NCBI RefSeq assembly: GCF_021654285.1
Contig: NZ_JAKFZS010000012.1
Coordinates: 120,602 to 184,601, forward strand
Direction of reading: 5' to 3'
DNA length: 64,000 bases
From: Pseudoalteromonas luteoviolacea
Lineage (GTDB): Bacteria; Pseudomonadota; Gammaproteobacteria; Enterobacterales; Alteromonadaceae
Positions 10,950-20,231 of this stretch are shown one piece after another. The translations under genes and the position numbers were made by a program. The first letter of the stretch is position 1. The number at the start of each line of letters is the position of its first letter. A model generated the notes under the pieces. That model did no database searches and had not been told where the DNA came from. It worked only from the letters and a program-made list of their open reading frames with translations.

Positions 10950-11909
10950 TTAGTTACAGTAACCAAAAGACATTAGACGCTGGTATCTTTGCTCAAGCAT
11001 TTCTTCTTGGCTAAGCTGAGACACGCTATCTAGATCTTTGATGATCTGTGCTTTTAGGTTTCTTGCTGCGGTATCGTAATCACGGTGTGCGCCACCTAAT
11101 GGCTCAGCAACAATTTCGTTGATTAGGTTGTTGTCTTTGATACGTTGTGCAGATACGCCCATAGCTTCAGCTGCAAGAGGTGCTTTTTCAGCACTTTTCC
11201 AAAGGATTGAAGCACATCCTTCAGGTGTGATAACTGAGTAAGTACTGTAACGTAACATGTTTACGCGGTCGCCTACACCAATTGCAAGTGCACCACCTGA
11301 ACCACCTTCACCGATAACGCTACAAATTGTAGGTACTTTTAGAGACGCCATGACTTTTAAGTTCATCGCGATCGCTTCACTTTGACCGCGCTCTTCAGCG
11401 CCGATCCCAGGGTATGCACCTTGCGTATCGATTAATGTGATCACTGGCATTTTAAAACGCTCAGCCATTTCCATAAGACGCTTAGCTTTACGGTAACCTT
11501 CTGGACGTGGCATACCGAAGTTACGCTTAATTTTTTCTGCAGTATCACGGCCTTTTTCTTGGCCGATAACCATTACAGGCTTACCGTCTAGTCTTGCAGT
11601 ACCGCCGATAATTGCTGGGTCGTTTGCAAATGCGCGATCGCCTGCAAACTCATCGAATTCTGTAAACATGCGCTTGATATAGTCACTTGCATGAGGGCGC
11701 ATTGGGTGACGAGCTAATTGAAGTAGCTGCCAAGGGTTAAGTTCTGAGTAAATTTTTTCAGTAAGCTGTACACTTTTCTCTTTTAACTTACTGATCTCTT
11801 CTTCCAGACTTAGGTCCAAAGAACCTGAGCGACTAACAGCTTGTAGCTCTTTAATTTTTTGCTCTAATTCAGCTACTGGAAGTTCAAATTCTAGATAATT
11901 TAAGCTCAT
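10950..11909 (-). CDS. accA: Acetyl-CoA carboxylase carboxyltransferase subunit alpha
   Basis: AccA pairs with AccD to move carboxyl from biotin to acetyl-CoA in the first committed step of fatty acid synthesis. The 319-residue product has the N-terminal helical region ([20 protein letters not shown]) and the crotonase-like core with [20 protein letters not shown] and [15 protein letters not shown]. Length is identical to that of the E. coli protein. It is on the minus strand, convergent with dnaE, and has a long upstream region with a structured segment (12174-12226). Confidence 0.97.
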   Translation of the reverse strand: MSLNYLEFELPVAELEQKIKELQAVSRSGSLDLSLEEEISKLKEKSVQLTEKIYSELNPWQLLQLARHPMRPHASDYIKRMFTEFDEFAGDRAFANDPAIIGGTARLDGKPVMVIGQEKGRDTAEKIKRNFGMPRPEGYRKAKRLMEMAERFKMPVITLIDTQGAYPGIGAEERGQSEAIAMNLKVMASLKVPTICSVIGEGGSGGALAIGVGDRVNMLRYSTYSVITPEGCASILWKSAEKAPLAAEAMGVSAQRIKDNNLINEIVAEPLGGAHRDYDTAARNLKAQIIKDLDSVSQLSQEEMLEQRYQRLMSFGYCN

Positions 11910-12577
11910 TTTCTAACCTATCTGATAATTTTTTAAAGTTTGTCTCGGTTTTATGTATAGAGTACAGATTTAAAATGCCATGACTCAGTTATTTTTAGCA
12001 TATTATTTAGCGTAGTCTATTTTGCTAAATGGAGCTTAAACTAAGTGTTAATATTGCTTATTTAAGTCAGTTTTTGCAGAAGATGACGCACTTTAGCGAC
12101 ATTTTTCTTCTTCATTTTTTAACTGTTTTTCCTTCGTGAAGGCGCGTTCTCTGTTATCACATACAATTTTACGCACATTATACTGCCCCGAACTGGATCT
12201 GGAAAACAGACCAGCAAGATAATGTGACTTTTTAAACATAAGTAGGGATTTACCTAGATTTTAGCACTAATGTCAATTAATTTCGGGTTTGTTTTATCAA
12301 TGTAAAACTTGCAAATGACTTTTGTGATAATTCAATGGCAAGTCACGGTAAGTGATTAAAATTGTTTTATTTATTGGTTTTTGCTTATTTAGTGCAAATT
12401 ATTGACACTTTTTAATGGTTTTTAGTGGCAATTTTGAGAATTAACTAAATGCGACTGACTGAGAAAATTTTTTATCCCGAGGTGATCTCGCTCACGATTA
12501 GTGTGCAATTGACCAAGCGCACGTTGCATTTTAAGCAGGATCGGGTATAACGCCAGATAATTGCATGAGGAAAGAAT
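11910..12577. other. Long divergent intergenic region accA-tilS
   Basis: These 668 bases separate divergent accA and tilS. I see no coding ORF. The region is AT-rich, with a short perfect hairpin CCTTC-GT-GAAGG (12131-12142) and a larger nested stem structure (12174-12226, listed separately). Promoters for both genes must lie here, but I could not assign a confident -35/-10 pair. Confidence 0.6.
12174..12233 (+). ncRNA. Nested stem-loop structure, possible small RNA end or accA leader
   Basis: An outer stem CACATTAT (12174-12181) pairs perfectly with ATAATGTG (12219-12226). Inside it, CTGGaTCTG (12193-12201) pairs with CAGACCAG (12207-12214) with one bulged A. On the plus strand a run of five T follows (12229-12233), as at an intrinsic terminator, but no gene is seen directly upstream. 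On the minus strand the same structure would lie in the 5' leader of accA. The function is unknown and the strand is a guess. Confidence 0.35.
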
Positions 12578-13900
12578 ATGGAATCGACAGGCGTATTTAA
12601 AAAATTTGCCAGTGCGCTTGAGAAGCAGTGTGGTGAACGTATCGGGCAGGGGTTAACCGTCGCTTTATCTGGTGGCGTTGATTCGGTGGTATTACTGCAT
12701 CTGTGCCAGCAATTCTCCCAATTACATACAGGAATAAAGCTTGAAGCCATTTATGTGAATCATGGCTTATCTGATAATGCAGATATGTGGCAGCAGTTTT
12801 GTGCGGAGCTGTGTACACAGTTAACTATCCCTTTTCAAGCGGTTGGTGTAAGTATTGAAGCGAAAACTAGAACGAGCCTAGAAGCACAAGCAAGAGACGC
12901 ACGCTATGAGGCGCTAGATAGACACGCGATGGCAAGCTCCACGCTGGTACTAGGCCAACATGCTGATGATCAAGTAGAAACATTTTTTATTCGCTTAAAA
13001 CGAGGATCAGGCTTACAGGGGTTAGGTGCAATGCACTCATCAATGCGATTGAGCAGCGGACGACATTGCGCAAGACCTTTAATTGACGTAGAGCGAAAAG
13101 ATATCGAAGCATTTGCGCAGATCTTTGGTTTGTCGCATATAGAAGATGAGTCCAACAAGAGTGATGAATTTGATCGTAACTTTTTGCGTAATCAAGTGAT
13201 CCCGCTTTTAAAATCCCGCTTTAAAGGGTTTGTATCCAGTGTTTTAAGGTCAATATCTTTACTGCAAGCACAACAAGCCTTGATAGACGAAATTGCTCAG
13301 AGTGATATAGCTGTGTGCCGACGCGATAAAAATCTCAATGTGATGGACTTGGCTGCGTTATCTGAGCTTAGGCAAAGTAATGTAGTTAGGTTATGGCTTG
13401 GCAGTAAAGGCGTTAATATGCCTTCGCAAAAGCAGTTAGCTCAAATTCTAAATCAAGCGCTGAATTCCAAAGAAGATGCACAAGTTAATGTTCAGCTCCA
13501 AGCGGGCTCGATAAAGTGCTACAACGGGCTTATATACTGGGTGGCAAACACAACCGTTACTTTGGCTGAGATGCCATGTGCTGAGTTAACATCAGATGTC
13601 GAATTGGCTGATGGCAGAATTTTAATCCTAGTTGAAGGGAAGGGAGTGCGTCGCCCTCTCGCTGATGAGCGAGTGACTATTCGCTTTGGACAGCTAAATG
13701 AGAAATTAAAACCGATAGGTAAGCCCGGTCGAAATACAGTAAAACATTGGCTTAAAGAGGCCAAAGTGCCGAGTTGGGAAAGGCCCTCAATTCCTATGAT
13801 TTATTACAATGATGCCTTAGTTACAGTGGTTGGTTTTTTTGTTAACGCCGACTATATGGCACCCTCAGGCATATTATGGCAGGTAAAAGATGCAGAATAA
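12578..13900 (+). CDS. tilS: tRNA(Ile)-lysidine synthase TilS
   Basis: TilS modifies C34 of the CAU-anticodon tRNA-Ile to lysidine, which changes its codon from AUG to AUA. The 440-residue protein has the ATP-binding PP-loop SGGVDSVVLL near residue 31, then the substrate-binding and C-terminal TilS domains. Length is close to E. coli TilS (432). ATG 12578 follows a GAGGAAAG motif. The last 11 bases overlap the next small membrane protein gene. Confidence 0.95.
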   Translation: MESTGVFKKFASALEKQCGERIGQGLTVALSGGVDSVVLLHLCQQFSQLHTGIKLEAIYVNHGLSDNADMWQQFCAELCTQLTIPFQAVGVSIEAKTRTSLEAQARDARYEALDRHAMASSTLVLGQHADDQVETFFIRLKRGSGLQGLGAMHSSMRLSSGRHCARPLIDVERKDIEAFAQIFGLSHIEDESNKSDEFDRNFLRNQVIPLLKSRFKGFVSSVLRSISLLQAQQALIDEIAQSDIAVCRRDKNLNVMDLAALSELRQSNVVRLWLGSKGVNMPSQKQLAQILNQALNSKEDAQVNVQLQAGSIKCYNGLIYWVANTTVTLAEMPCAELTSDVELADGRILILVEGKGVRRPLADERVTIRFGQLNEKLKPIGKPGRNTVKHWLKEAKVPSWERPSIPMIYYNDALVTVVGFFVNADYMAPSGILWQVKDAE

Positions 13901-14231
13901 CAAACAAATAGGTATGTCTTTGGCGAGTAAAGCACCGATGGCTGTTCTGATATGTGCCGTCATATTTTTGTTATTATTTTTGTGCTCCGCCATCAACTTA
14001 GCGAATCTGTTGCTCGCTCTGAGTGTTGGCGTCTTATCAGCGGTATTATTGCTGGCATATTGGCATGGTAGGGGCGGAAGTTATTTTATATTAGGATTGG
14101 CTGCGCCCATGTTGTCCATATTGTTTAGTGAGCTTCCTGATTTTTGGGCGTTAGGCTGGGTGATCAATGGCTTCTTTTGTGGTTTTGCCATTTTACTCTG
14201 GCTATTTATGCTAAAAAATAGTCAGGATTGA
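13890..14231 (+). CDS. Small membrane protein of unknown function
   Basis: I do not recognise this 113-residue protein. It is almost entirely hydrophobic, with about four predicted membrane segments (roughly residues 14-32, 34-51, 54-72 and 83-106), and has no catalytic motif that I can see. Its start lies inside the tilS 3' end (11-base overlap), which argues for co-translation with tilS rather than chance. Confidence 0.6.
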   Translation: MQNNKQIGMSLASKAPMAVLICAVIFLLLFLCSAINLANLLLALSVGVLSAVLLLAYWHGRGGSYFILGLAAPMLSILFSELPDFWALGWVINGFFCGFAILLWLFMLKNSQD

Positions 14232-14273
14232 AAAGGGGTACTTATCATTAGGGGATGATAAGTACCTGTAAAA

Positions 14274-15170
14274 CTAGACTGCGCGTGCGCAATTTCTACC
14301 CGCTTCTTTGGCTTGATATAAGCCTCTATCGGCTCTGGCAAAAATTTCATTGGCGCAATCTTGGCTTGATGCCAGCGTAAAGCCAATGCTGGTTGTGACA
14401 GCATGCTTAAGTAACAAGCTATTGTTATTAACACGCTCCATAATGCGCTCTGCGATAACTTTATTGGTTGTAAACGCAGGATCGTCAATCAGGATCGCAA
14501 ATTCGTCACCACCAAACCTAAACACCGCATCTGTCGCTCGTATGCTGGAGGTTAGGATGTTGGCAAAGCCGATAAGCACTTCATCGCCTTGTTTGTGCCC
14601 AAACTCATCGTTGACTTGTTTGAAGTTGTCTAAGTCCAATAACATCAAACTAAAGTTTCTATGCTGCCTACGGCTGCGCTCTAACTTAGTCTCAAGATAT
14701 TCATTAAACTGGCTACGATTATACAGTCCTGTGAGTGTGTCCTTAGTGGCCAGTTGCAGTACTCGGTGATACATCAGCGCATTTCTAAGTGGATACAATA
14801 AGCAAGTATGCAATTGCATTAAGCGCGCCCGGATCGTGCCACTAAAGCTGTATTTGCTAAAATAGACTAATTGACCTAAATGTTGACCTTCTAAATCGAG
14901 GTCAAATGTATACGGCTTGAGTTGGTTATCACCTTGGTGAGTTTGAAACAGTCCTTGATTTGAATGAAACTGCAGCCCTGCAAGATCAGTGATGCGTTTA
15001 ACATAAGATGCAAAGATATCTAAAATACCGTTGACGTCTAGTGTTGTTTGCAGTTTTTCAACGAGCACATTCGGTTGTTCAGGCGCCTGTGTTACGTATT
15101 GTTCAGTCGTGAACGGAACGTAATCACCGCGCGAAGGCGTTCGCTGTGACAAAATATGGACATTTTCCAT
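14274..15170 (-). CDS. Diguanylate cyclase with N-terminal GAF-like region
   Basis: This 298-residue protein probably makes cyclic di-GMP. The C-terminal half is a GGDEF domain with an intact FRFGGDEF active site, the DLDNFKQVNDEFGH metal and nucleotide motif, and RATD five residues before GGDEF, which fits the RxxD inhibitory site for product feedback. The N-terminal 130 residues resemble a degenerate GAF or PAS sensor, but no ligand can be inferred. No membrane segment is seen, so it is likely cytoplasmic. It is convergent with the tilS unit. Confidence 0.88.
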   Translation of the reverse strand: MENVHILSQRTPSRGDYVPFTTEQYVTQAPEQPNVLVEKLQTTLDVNGILDIFASYVKRITDLAGLQFHSNQGLFQTHQGDNQLKPYTFDLDLEGQHLGQLVYFSKYSFSGTIRARLMQLHTCLLYPLRNALMYHRVLQLATKDTLTGLYNRSQFNEYLETKLERSRRQHRNFSLMLLDLDNFKQVNDEFGHKQGDEVLIGFANILTSSIRATDAVFRFGGDEFAILIDDPAFTTNKVIAERIMERVNNNSLLLKHAVTTSIGFTLASSQDCANEIFARADRGLYQAKEAGRNCARAV

Positions 15171-15315
15171 CTGGTAATTCCCCTAATTACAACATTCCCG
15201 AACATATAAGCTAGTTTCGTGCCAAAAAATTAAACTGGCTGAAAAACAGTTGGTTGCTATAGTTAAATTGTGTGAAAAATAAACCAAAACATTTCTTTGA
15301 CGCCTAGGGGGCCAT

Positions 15316-17370
15316 TTGCAGCAAAATTTTGCCGGATTTATTTCCGATAGAATCGTAACCGTCTTTATGACCGCAATGCATGGTCATTTTACAGATGTTG
15401 TTGCACTGCTGCTGTGTGCCGTGATCTTAGTCTGGTCTTTCAAAAGGGTAGGCTTGCCGCCCATTCTAGCCTATTTATTAACTGGTTTAGTCGCGGCGGG
15501 TTACGGTTTAATGGATAATAGTCATGAGATCCATTTAATCGCAGAAGTTGGAATTGTATTTTTACTTTTTAGTCTTGGTTTGGAATTTTCTATACCAAAA
15601 CTGATGGCAATGCGCAGTGTCGTATTTGGGCTTGGTAGTACTCAGGTATTATTGTCAATCCTAGTTGGGACCTGTTTAGTGTCTTTCTTCGGATTTGGCT
15701 GGTCTGAATCTTTGATCATTGCTTGCATTGTATCGCTATCATCAACCGCTGTGGTCGTTAAGATCATGAAAGAGTCTGGCATGCTGAATATGCGCAAAGG
15801 GCAGTTATCTATTGGCGTGCTGCTTTTTCAAGACATTGCCGTGGTACCCATGCTAATAGTTTTTCCTTTAATGGCCAGTACAGATAACCAATTTTTAGTC
15901 GGTGCCTTAATATTGGCGTTGGCTAAAGGTGCCTTTGTGTGCTTATTGCTTTGGGCTATCGGTAAATGGGTTCTGCCAAAAGTATTTAATGAAGTCGCCT
16001 TAGCCAGAACGGATGAGCTCTTTGTATTGACCACGCTGGTCGTCGCTTTGTGTGCGGGGGCGCTAACGTATGCATTTGGACTTTCTATGGCGTTAGGCGC
16101 ATTTTTAGCGGGTATGATGCTTGGTGAGAGTCAGTACCGACACCAACTAGAGGCAGAGATAAGGCCCTTTCGAGACATCCTAATGGGGTTGTTTTTTGTT
16201 ACCGTCGGTATGCAGCTCGATGTCGCTTATGTAATTAGTACTTTTGGGTATATTGTCGCTGCAATGGCGGTCTTACTCGTCGTTAAAGTCTCCATCATTT
16301 ATGTTAGTGCACAAGTCATGGGAGAGCGAAAGCGTGATGCGCTCTCTTCGGGCATTATGTTATGGCAAATGGGGGAATTTGGTTTTGTATTGGTTGCGCT
16401 TGCCGGGCAGCACCATTTATTAGCGCCAGATACCGCCTCATTTTTAATCGCGCTGGGTGTTTTATCTATGGCTCTCACACCTTACTTGATGAGTGAGACA
16501 GACAGGTTATTAAAGCTGTTTAAGCTTGATGTTGAGCACAAACCTGATTTTACATATGCAGGTATAAAAGATGATTCTGTGAAAGATCACGTGGTGATAT
16601 TTGGTTATGCGCGGGTTGGACAAACTATTGCACGCTTCTTAAAACCAGAGGCTATTCCTTATGTTGCGATTGAGCGTAATCCTATCATTGTGCAGGAAGC
16701 GCAAACTGCGGGGGAGCCTGTCATTTTTGGTCACGCAGGGCAAAAAGCCATTTTAAAGTCAGCATGCGTCAGTAAAGCAAGGTTGGTTATTGTGACTATG
16801 GATGATTTTGAACAAAGCCAAATTGTCATCGATGCACTTAAACATTATGCGCCAGAGGTAAAAATACTGGTGAGGATGCAAGATGATACGCACCTAGAAG
16901 ATTTAAAACAGCTTGGTGTGACAGAAGTTGTACCAGAGTCATTAGAGGCCAGCTTAATGTTGGTATCCCATGTACTGTATATGTCAGGGGTACCAATGAG
17001 GCGGATCTTTAAACGGGTTAGTAAAGAGCGACAGAATCGCTATGAGTACTTGCACGGCTTTTTCACTGGCAGCAGTGATGAGATGAATGAATATGGTCAC
17101 AGTCACTCTCACTCAAGTTTTGTGACGGATAGGCTTGAATACTTGCATGCAGTGGCGTTACCTGAGGACGCTTACGCGGTTGAAAAAACAATTTCTGAGC
17201 TTGAATTGGTGCGTCATAAAGTTGTCGTTAAGGCACTTAGGCGCGATGGCACGGAAATCCCTATGCCGGATGAAGACATTATTTTGCAAGCAAGCGATGT
17301 ATTACTACTAAAAGGCAAGCCCAGACGGGTAGAGCGTGCTGAGCAATTTATTTTAGATGGCTTACCCTAG
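15316..17370 (+). CDS. Kef/CPA2-type monovalent cation:proton antiporter with RCK domain
   Basis: The 684-residue membrane protein has about 12 hydrophobic segments of the Na+/H+ exchanger fold (residues 20-400), then a TrkA-N/RCK domain with HVVIFGYARVGQ (GxxxxG nucleotide loop) and a TrkA-C domain. A His-rich stretch (HSHSHS) links the two regulatory domains. Start TTG 15316 is chosen because AGGGGG lies a few bases before it; ATG 15367 is the alternative. The family exports K+ in exchange for protons, often under electrophile or pH stress. The 3' end overlaps the convergent patatin gene by 4 bases. Confidence 0.9.
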   Translation: MQQNFAGFISDRIVTVFMTAMHGHFTDVVALLLCAVILVWSFKRVGLPPILAYLLTGLVAAGYGLMDNSHEIHLIAEVGIVFLLFSLGLEFSIPKLMAMRSVVFGLGSTQVLLSILVGTCLVSFFGFGWSESLIIACIVSLSSTAVVVKIMKESGMLNMRKGQLSIGVLLFQDIAVVPMLIVFPLMASTDNQFLVGALILALAKGAFVCLLLWAIGKWVLPKVFNEVALARTDELFVLTTLVVALCAGALTYAFGLSMALGAFLAGMMLGESQYRHQLEAEIRPFRDILMGLFFVTVGMQLDVAYVISTFGYIVAAMAVLLVVKVSIIYVSAQVMGERKRDALSSGIMLWQMGEFGFVLVALAGQHHLLAPDTASFLIALGVLSMALTPYLMSETDRLLKLFKLDVEHKPDFTYAGIKDDSVKDHVVIFGYARVGQTIARFLKPEAIPYVAIERNPIIVQEAQTAGEPVIFGHAGQKAILKSACVSKARLVIVTMDDFEQSQIVIDALKHYAPEVKILVRMQDDTHLEDLKQLGVTEVVPESLEASLMLVSHVLYMSGVPMRRIFKRVSKERQNRYEYLHGFFTGSSDEMNEYGHSHSHSSFVTDRLEYLHAVALPEDAYAVEKTISELELVRHKVVVKALRRDGTEIPMPDEDIILQASDVLLLKGKPRRVERAEQFILDGLP

Positions 17371-18512
17371 TCCAACTCCAAAAACGCCTTTATCTCGTCT
17401 AATCGTGCAAGGCCATCTTCGTAGCCAATTTTGATCAATTCTTGGGTGTAGCTTTTTTCAAATAATAAGTAACTGGTTAAACTTGATTGGGAGTGCTTCT
17501 TCACCCCGATGGTTCTGAGTAATAATTTAACCGCGATGGGCAAATCATCATAAAAGTCGAGGGCCAGCTCATTGAAGTTTTGAGATGGGTTAACAATCAA
17601 GGTATCTACGCGTTTGAGTTCTTTATGCTTTTCTCTTGCAGGAAGTAAGCTAATGGTGCGGTTAACACGTTCAAGGCGCTCTAAATCTGATTGCAAGGTG
17701 TCACTGAAAATACTGTCTAACAAGTGACCTGCCACTACCGACATGCCTGGAAAGTGGGGTTCGTAGCCCAGCGGCGTTTGTACTTTAGGTTGCTCAACAC
17801 CAATGATGAATATTTTACTGGCACCTAAGTGAATTGAAGGGCTAAGGGGTGATAGCTGGTGGATAGAGCCATCGCCATAGTAATTGTGTTTAACCCTTAC
17901 ACTTGGAAATACCATGGGAATGGCACTGGATGCCATCAGGTGATCAATATTTAGCTGAGTTTGAATACCCTCGCGCTTGGCTCTTTGCCACGGCTTTGCA
18001 TCTTTGGCTTGAAAAAAAGCCACTGACTTGCCACTGGAATAACTGGATACGGTTACAGATAAAGCATCAATAAAGCCACGATGAATATTACGGTCAATTC
18101 GTGCCAGATCCATGACGTCTGCAAGCAATTGGCGAAGAGGTGTATTGTCGAGCAAACTCGCTGGTGGGTGATTTAAATAGTCAGCTTGAAAGCTGCGCAT
18201 AACATTATTGGTCAGATGCCCAAAAGCACCAAACAAGCTACTTTTATACACCATGTTGGTGTGAAAGTTTTTCCAGATCCACTCAATTTTTCGAATCGCC
18301 AAATGCATGTTGGATGAATAACAAGCAAGGCCTGTTGAGTTGATTGCGCCAGCCGAAGTGCCGTTGATAATTTTAAACGGTAGGGGCGCGCTTCGGGGCA
18401 AGCTAAGGGCGATGGCTTTGAGTACCCCAACTTGATAAGCTGCTCGAGCACCGCCACCGGTGAGTAACAGCGCAATATGCGGTTTGCCAATTTTACATTG
18501 TGCTTTTTTCAT
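17367..18512 (-). CDS. Patatin-like phospholipase family protein
   Basis: The 381-residue protein has the patatin oxyanion motif TGGGARAAYQ near the N terminus, the nucleophile elbow GTSAGA, and the catalytic Asp in YGDGSIHQ (DGS in place of the usual DGG/A). It should hydrolyse acyl esters of phospholipids. A C-terminal region of about 100 residues beyond the patatin domain resembles the DUF3336-less bacterial RssA-like group. No signal peptide is visible. It ends 4 bases inside the antiporter gene. Confidence 0.88.
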   Translation of the reverse strand: MKKAQCKIGKPHIALLLTGGGARAAYQVGVLKAIALSLPRSAPLPFKIINGTSAGAINSTGLACYSSNMHLAIRKIEWIWKNFHTNMVYKSSLFGAFGHLTNNVMRSFQADYLNHPPASLLDNTPLRQLLADVMDLARIDRNIHRGFIDALSVTVSSYSSGKSVAFFQAKDAKPWQRAKREGIQTQLNIDHLMASSAIPMVFPSVRVKHNYYGDGSIHQLSPLSPSIHLGASKIFIIGVEQPKVQTPLGYEPHFPGMSVVAGHLLDSIFSDTLQSDLERLERVNRTISLLPAREKHKELKRVDTLIVNPSQNFNELALDFYDDLPIAVKLLLRTIGVKKHSQSSLTSYLLFEKSYTQELIKIGYEDGLARLDEIKAFLELD

Positions 18513-18874
18513 ATCTGTTCCTTCGAAAATTAGCTGTTAGTCACAAAGGTAAAAGCATTCGGCTTACTTATACTATACTCAATTAAGAGTGAATGTATAT
18601 TTTACATCTCTTATAAATATCAGCCAGTTACGTAATTTTGACAAATTTAATTTGGTAAAAATGTGTCATCAATATGTGGTTTTTTGTCGATATGACGCTT
18701 GTTTGTACTTATGTTCATGTAATTGTCAGCAAACAGATGCGAGTTTGAGATAAACTCTCGTTAATGCGCGTTGACGCAGATGAGATATCTTTTAGTTTGT
18801 GTTTTAATTACTAGGTGTTGCTAGGGAATTTCCCTTAGTTGCCAAGTTTTTTAAGCGAATTTTACGGAGCCTCC
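18513..18874. other. Divergent intergenic region upstream of patatin and DUF3014 genes
   Basis: About 360 AT-rich bases separate these divergent genes. A TTGACA hexamer occurs near 18638, but I see no convincing -10 partner. I detect no RNA gene or repeat. Confidence 0.5.
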
Positions 18875-19795
18875 ATGTCAGAGCACAGTTCAGCAGAACC
18901 AAGGACAAATAAAAAGCCTTCTAACAGTCAGTTACTTCTTGCGGCAATCGCAGCGGTGGCCTTGATCATTGTGGCTGTATTTGTATTAGCGAACAAAGAA
19001 AATAAGCCCGCAGAAAATACAAAATTTCGACAGGATGTCGTCGTGCCTGAAGAAACCCCTAAAACCGTAGTTAACACCGCACGTCAAGAAACTGAAGAAA
19101 CCAAAAAAGCGCAAGTGAGTGCAACGGCCGAACCTGAATCAACAACAGATACAATTGAAGAGCCTGTTGTGACCGTCACCGAGCCAGAGTCTAGACCTGC
19201 TGAGCCTGTTGAACCTGTACTGCCGAGCCTAGATGACAGTGACACCAGTGTGCGCGATTCAGTGGCAAGTTACTTGAGCAAGCAAGCGATGGAGCTATTG
19301 GTCACAGAAGACATGGTCAGACGCAGTGTTGTATTTATCGATAACCTTGCGCAGGGTAAAGTGGCTAAAAAGCACTATCCAGTGAGTAAGCCTGCTGATA
19401 ACTTCATGGTCATTGAAGATGATTTGATCATCACAGATCCAAATAGCTTTGAGCGCTATACGCCATACGTGAATATGCTTAACTCAATGAGCACGGCGCA
19501 GCTTGTTCGTTTATATGAGCAATACAAGCCACTTATCAGCGAAGCATATGAAGAAATCGGCTATAACGGCAACGAGTTTGACTACACACTACAAGAAGCC
19601 CTAGGTGAACTACTTGAAACACCTATTCCTGAGTCAAACCTACCGCTTATTCAAGAATCTGTGACCTATAAGTACGCCTATGCAGAGTGGGAACAGCTTT
19701 CGGATGCGCAAAAACTGTTTTTACGTATGGGCCCTGAAAACATGAAAAAAGCGAAGAAGCGCTTACAAGCTTTTCAGCGCGCAATTGCTAACTAG
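18875..19795 (+). CDS. DUF3014 domain protein, single-pass membrane anchored
   Basis: The product is 306 residues from ATG 18875, chosen because GGAG (18866-18869) precedes it at 5-base spacing; a TTG at 18839 would add 12 residues. It has one membrane helix (residues 22-42), an acidic Pro/Glu/Thr-rich linker (about 43-130) and a C-terminal DUF3014 domain, including the IEDDLIITDPNSFERY segment. The family is common in gammaproteobacteria with unknown function; the topology suggests a periplasmic C-terminal domain. A strong terminator follows. Confidence 0.85.
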   Translation: MSEHSSAEPRTNKKPSNSQLLLAAIAAVALIIVAVFVLANKENKPAENTKFRQDVVVPEETPKTVVNTARQETEETKKAQVSATAEPESTTDTIEEPVVTVTEPESRPAEPVEPVLPSLDDSDTSVRDSVASYLSKQAMELLVTEDMVRRSVVFIDNLAQGKVAKKHYPVSKPADNFMVIEDDLIITDPNSFERYTPYVNMLNSMSTAQLVRLYEQYKPLISEAYEEIGYNGNEFDYTLQEALGELLETPIPESNLPLIQESVTYKYAYAEWEQLSDAQKLFLRMGPENMKKAKKRLQAFQRAIAN

Positions 19796-19820
19796 TACAA
19801 ATTTAATACTTAAATAATCA

Positions 19821-19868
19821 AAAGCTTGCTTACTTGCTTAAACAAACAGCAAACGAGCAAGCTTTTTT
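19821..19868 (+). terminator. Terminator after the DUF3014 gene
   Basis: AAAGCTTGCT (19821-19830) pairs with AGCAAGCTTT (19856-19865) across a 25-base loop that can fold further. The T-run continues to 19868. Confidence 0.75.
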
Positions 19869-19934
19869 AGTTTTCGCTTGCATCCCAGTAAGAAAATCGC
19901 CATAATTCATCCCGCGCCAAACAAGGCCCTCAAT

Positions 19935-20047
19935 GGTAGTCTTATTGGTCCTCTCGCAACAATAGTTCGTGAACCTGGTCAGGTCCGGAAGGAAGCAGCC
20001 ACAGCGGATGACTTGTGTGCCGGGATGTGGCTGGTAAGACTACCACC
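19935..20047 (+). ncRNA. ffs: 4.5S signal recognition particle RNA
   Basis: The bacterial small SRP RNA binds Ffh and targets nascent membrane proteins. The diagnostic tip is present: CAGGTCCGGAAGGAAGCAGC near 19979-19998 with the GGAA tetraloop, and the partner strand with GTGTGCCGGGATG. The ends pair as GGTAGTCTTA (19935-19944) with TAAGACTACC (20035-20044), which sets the gene limits at about 113 nt. The 60-bp repeat that bounds the GMT island begins about 17 bases after the gene, so ffs is intact and the element sits against its terminator region. Confidence 0.95.
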
Positions 20048-20063
20048 CAAATTTCTTCATTTG

Positions 20064-20123
20064 TTGTTTGAAGTGTAAGTCTTATTAATAGTACTCAAAA
20101 CTATACTAAAACATACTAATTCC
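20064..20123 (+). repeat. Left 60-bp direct repeat of the GMT island (attL candidate)
   Basis: Identical over 60 bases to 34901-34960; the seven bases before it also match except one. It contains repeated TACTAA-type hexamers (such as ACTATACTAAAACATACTAA), which look like recombinase or iteron binding sites. Confidence 0.85.
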
Positions 20124-20158
20124 TATCTTTTTAAAATTAAAAACTAATTCTTCATTTG

Positions 20159-20200
20159 TTAGATCAATAGTACTTTCTATACTAAATCTACTAATACTCA
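20159..20200 (+). repeat. Second repeat block at the left end (copy A2)
   Basis: A roughly 42-bp block starting TTAGATCAATAG with further TACTAA motifs. Near-identical blocks stand at 21352-21392, directly before gmtY, and at 34995-35036. Copies A2 and the pre-gmtY copy therefore flank the SH3 gene as direct repeats. Confidence 0.75.
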
Positions 20201-20231
20201 GATTACTACATGCATGGCTTTCTTCAAGAAG

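Noticed and set aside
19878..20078. 66-codon plus-strand ORF
   Set aside because: It covers the SRP RNA gene, which explains the sequence fully.
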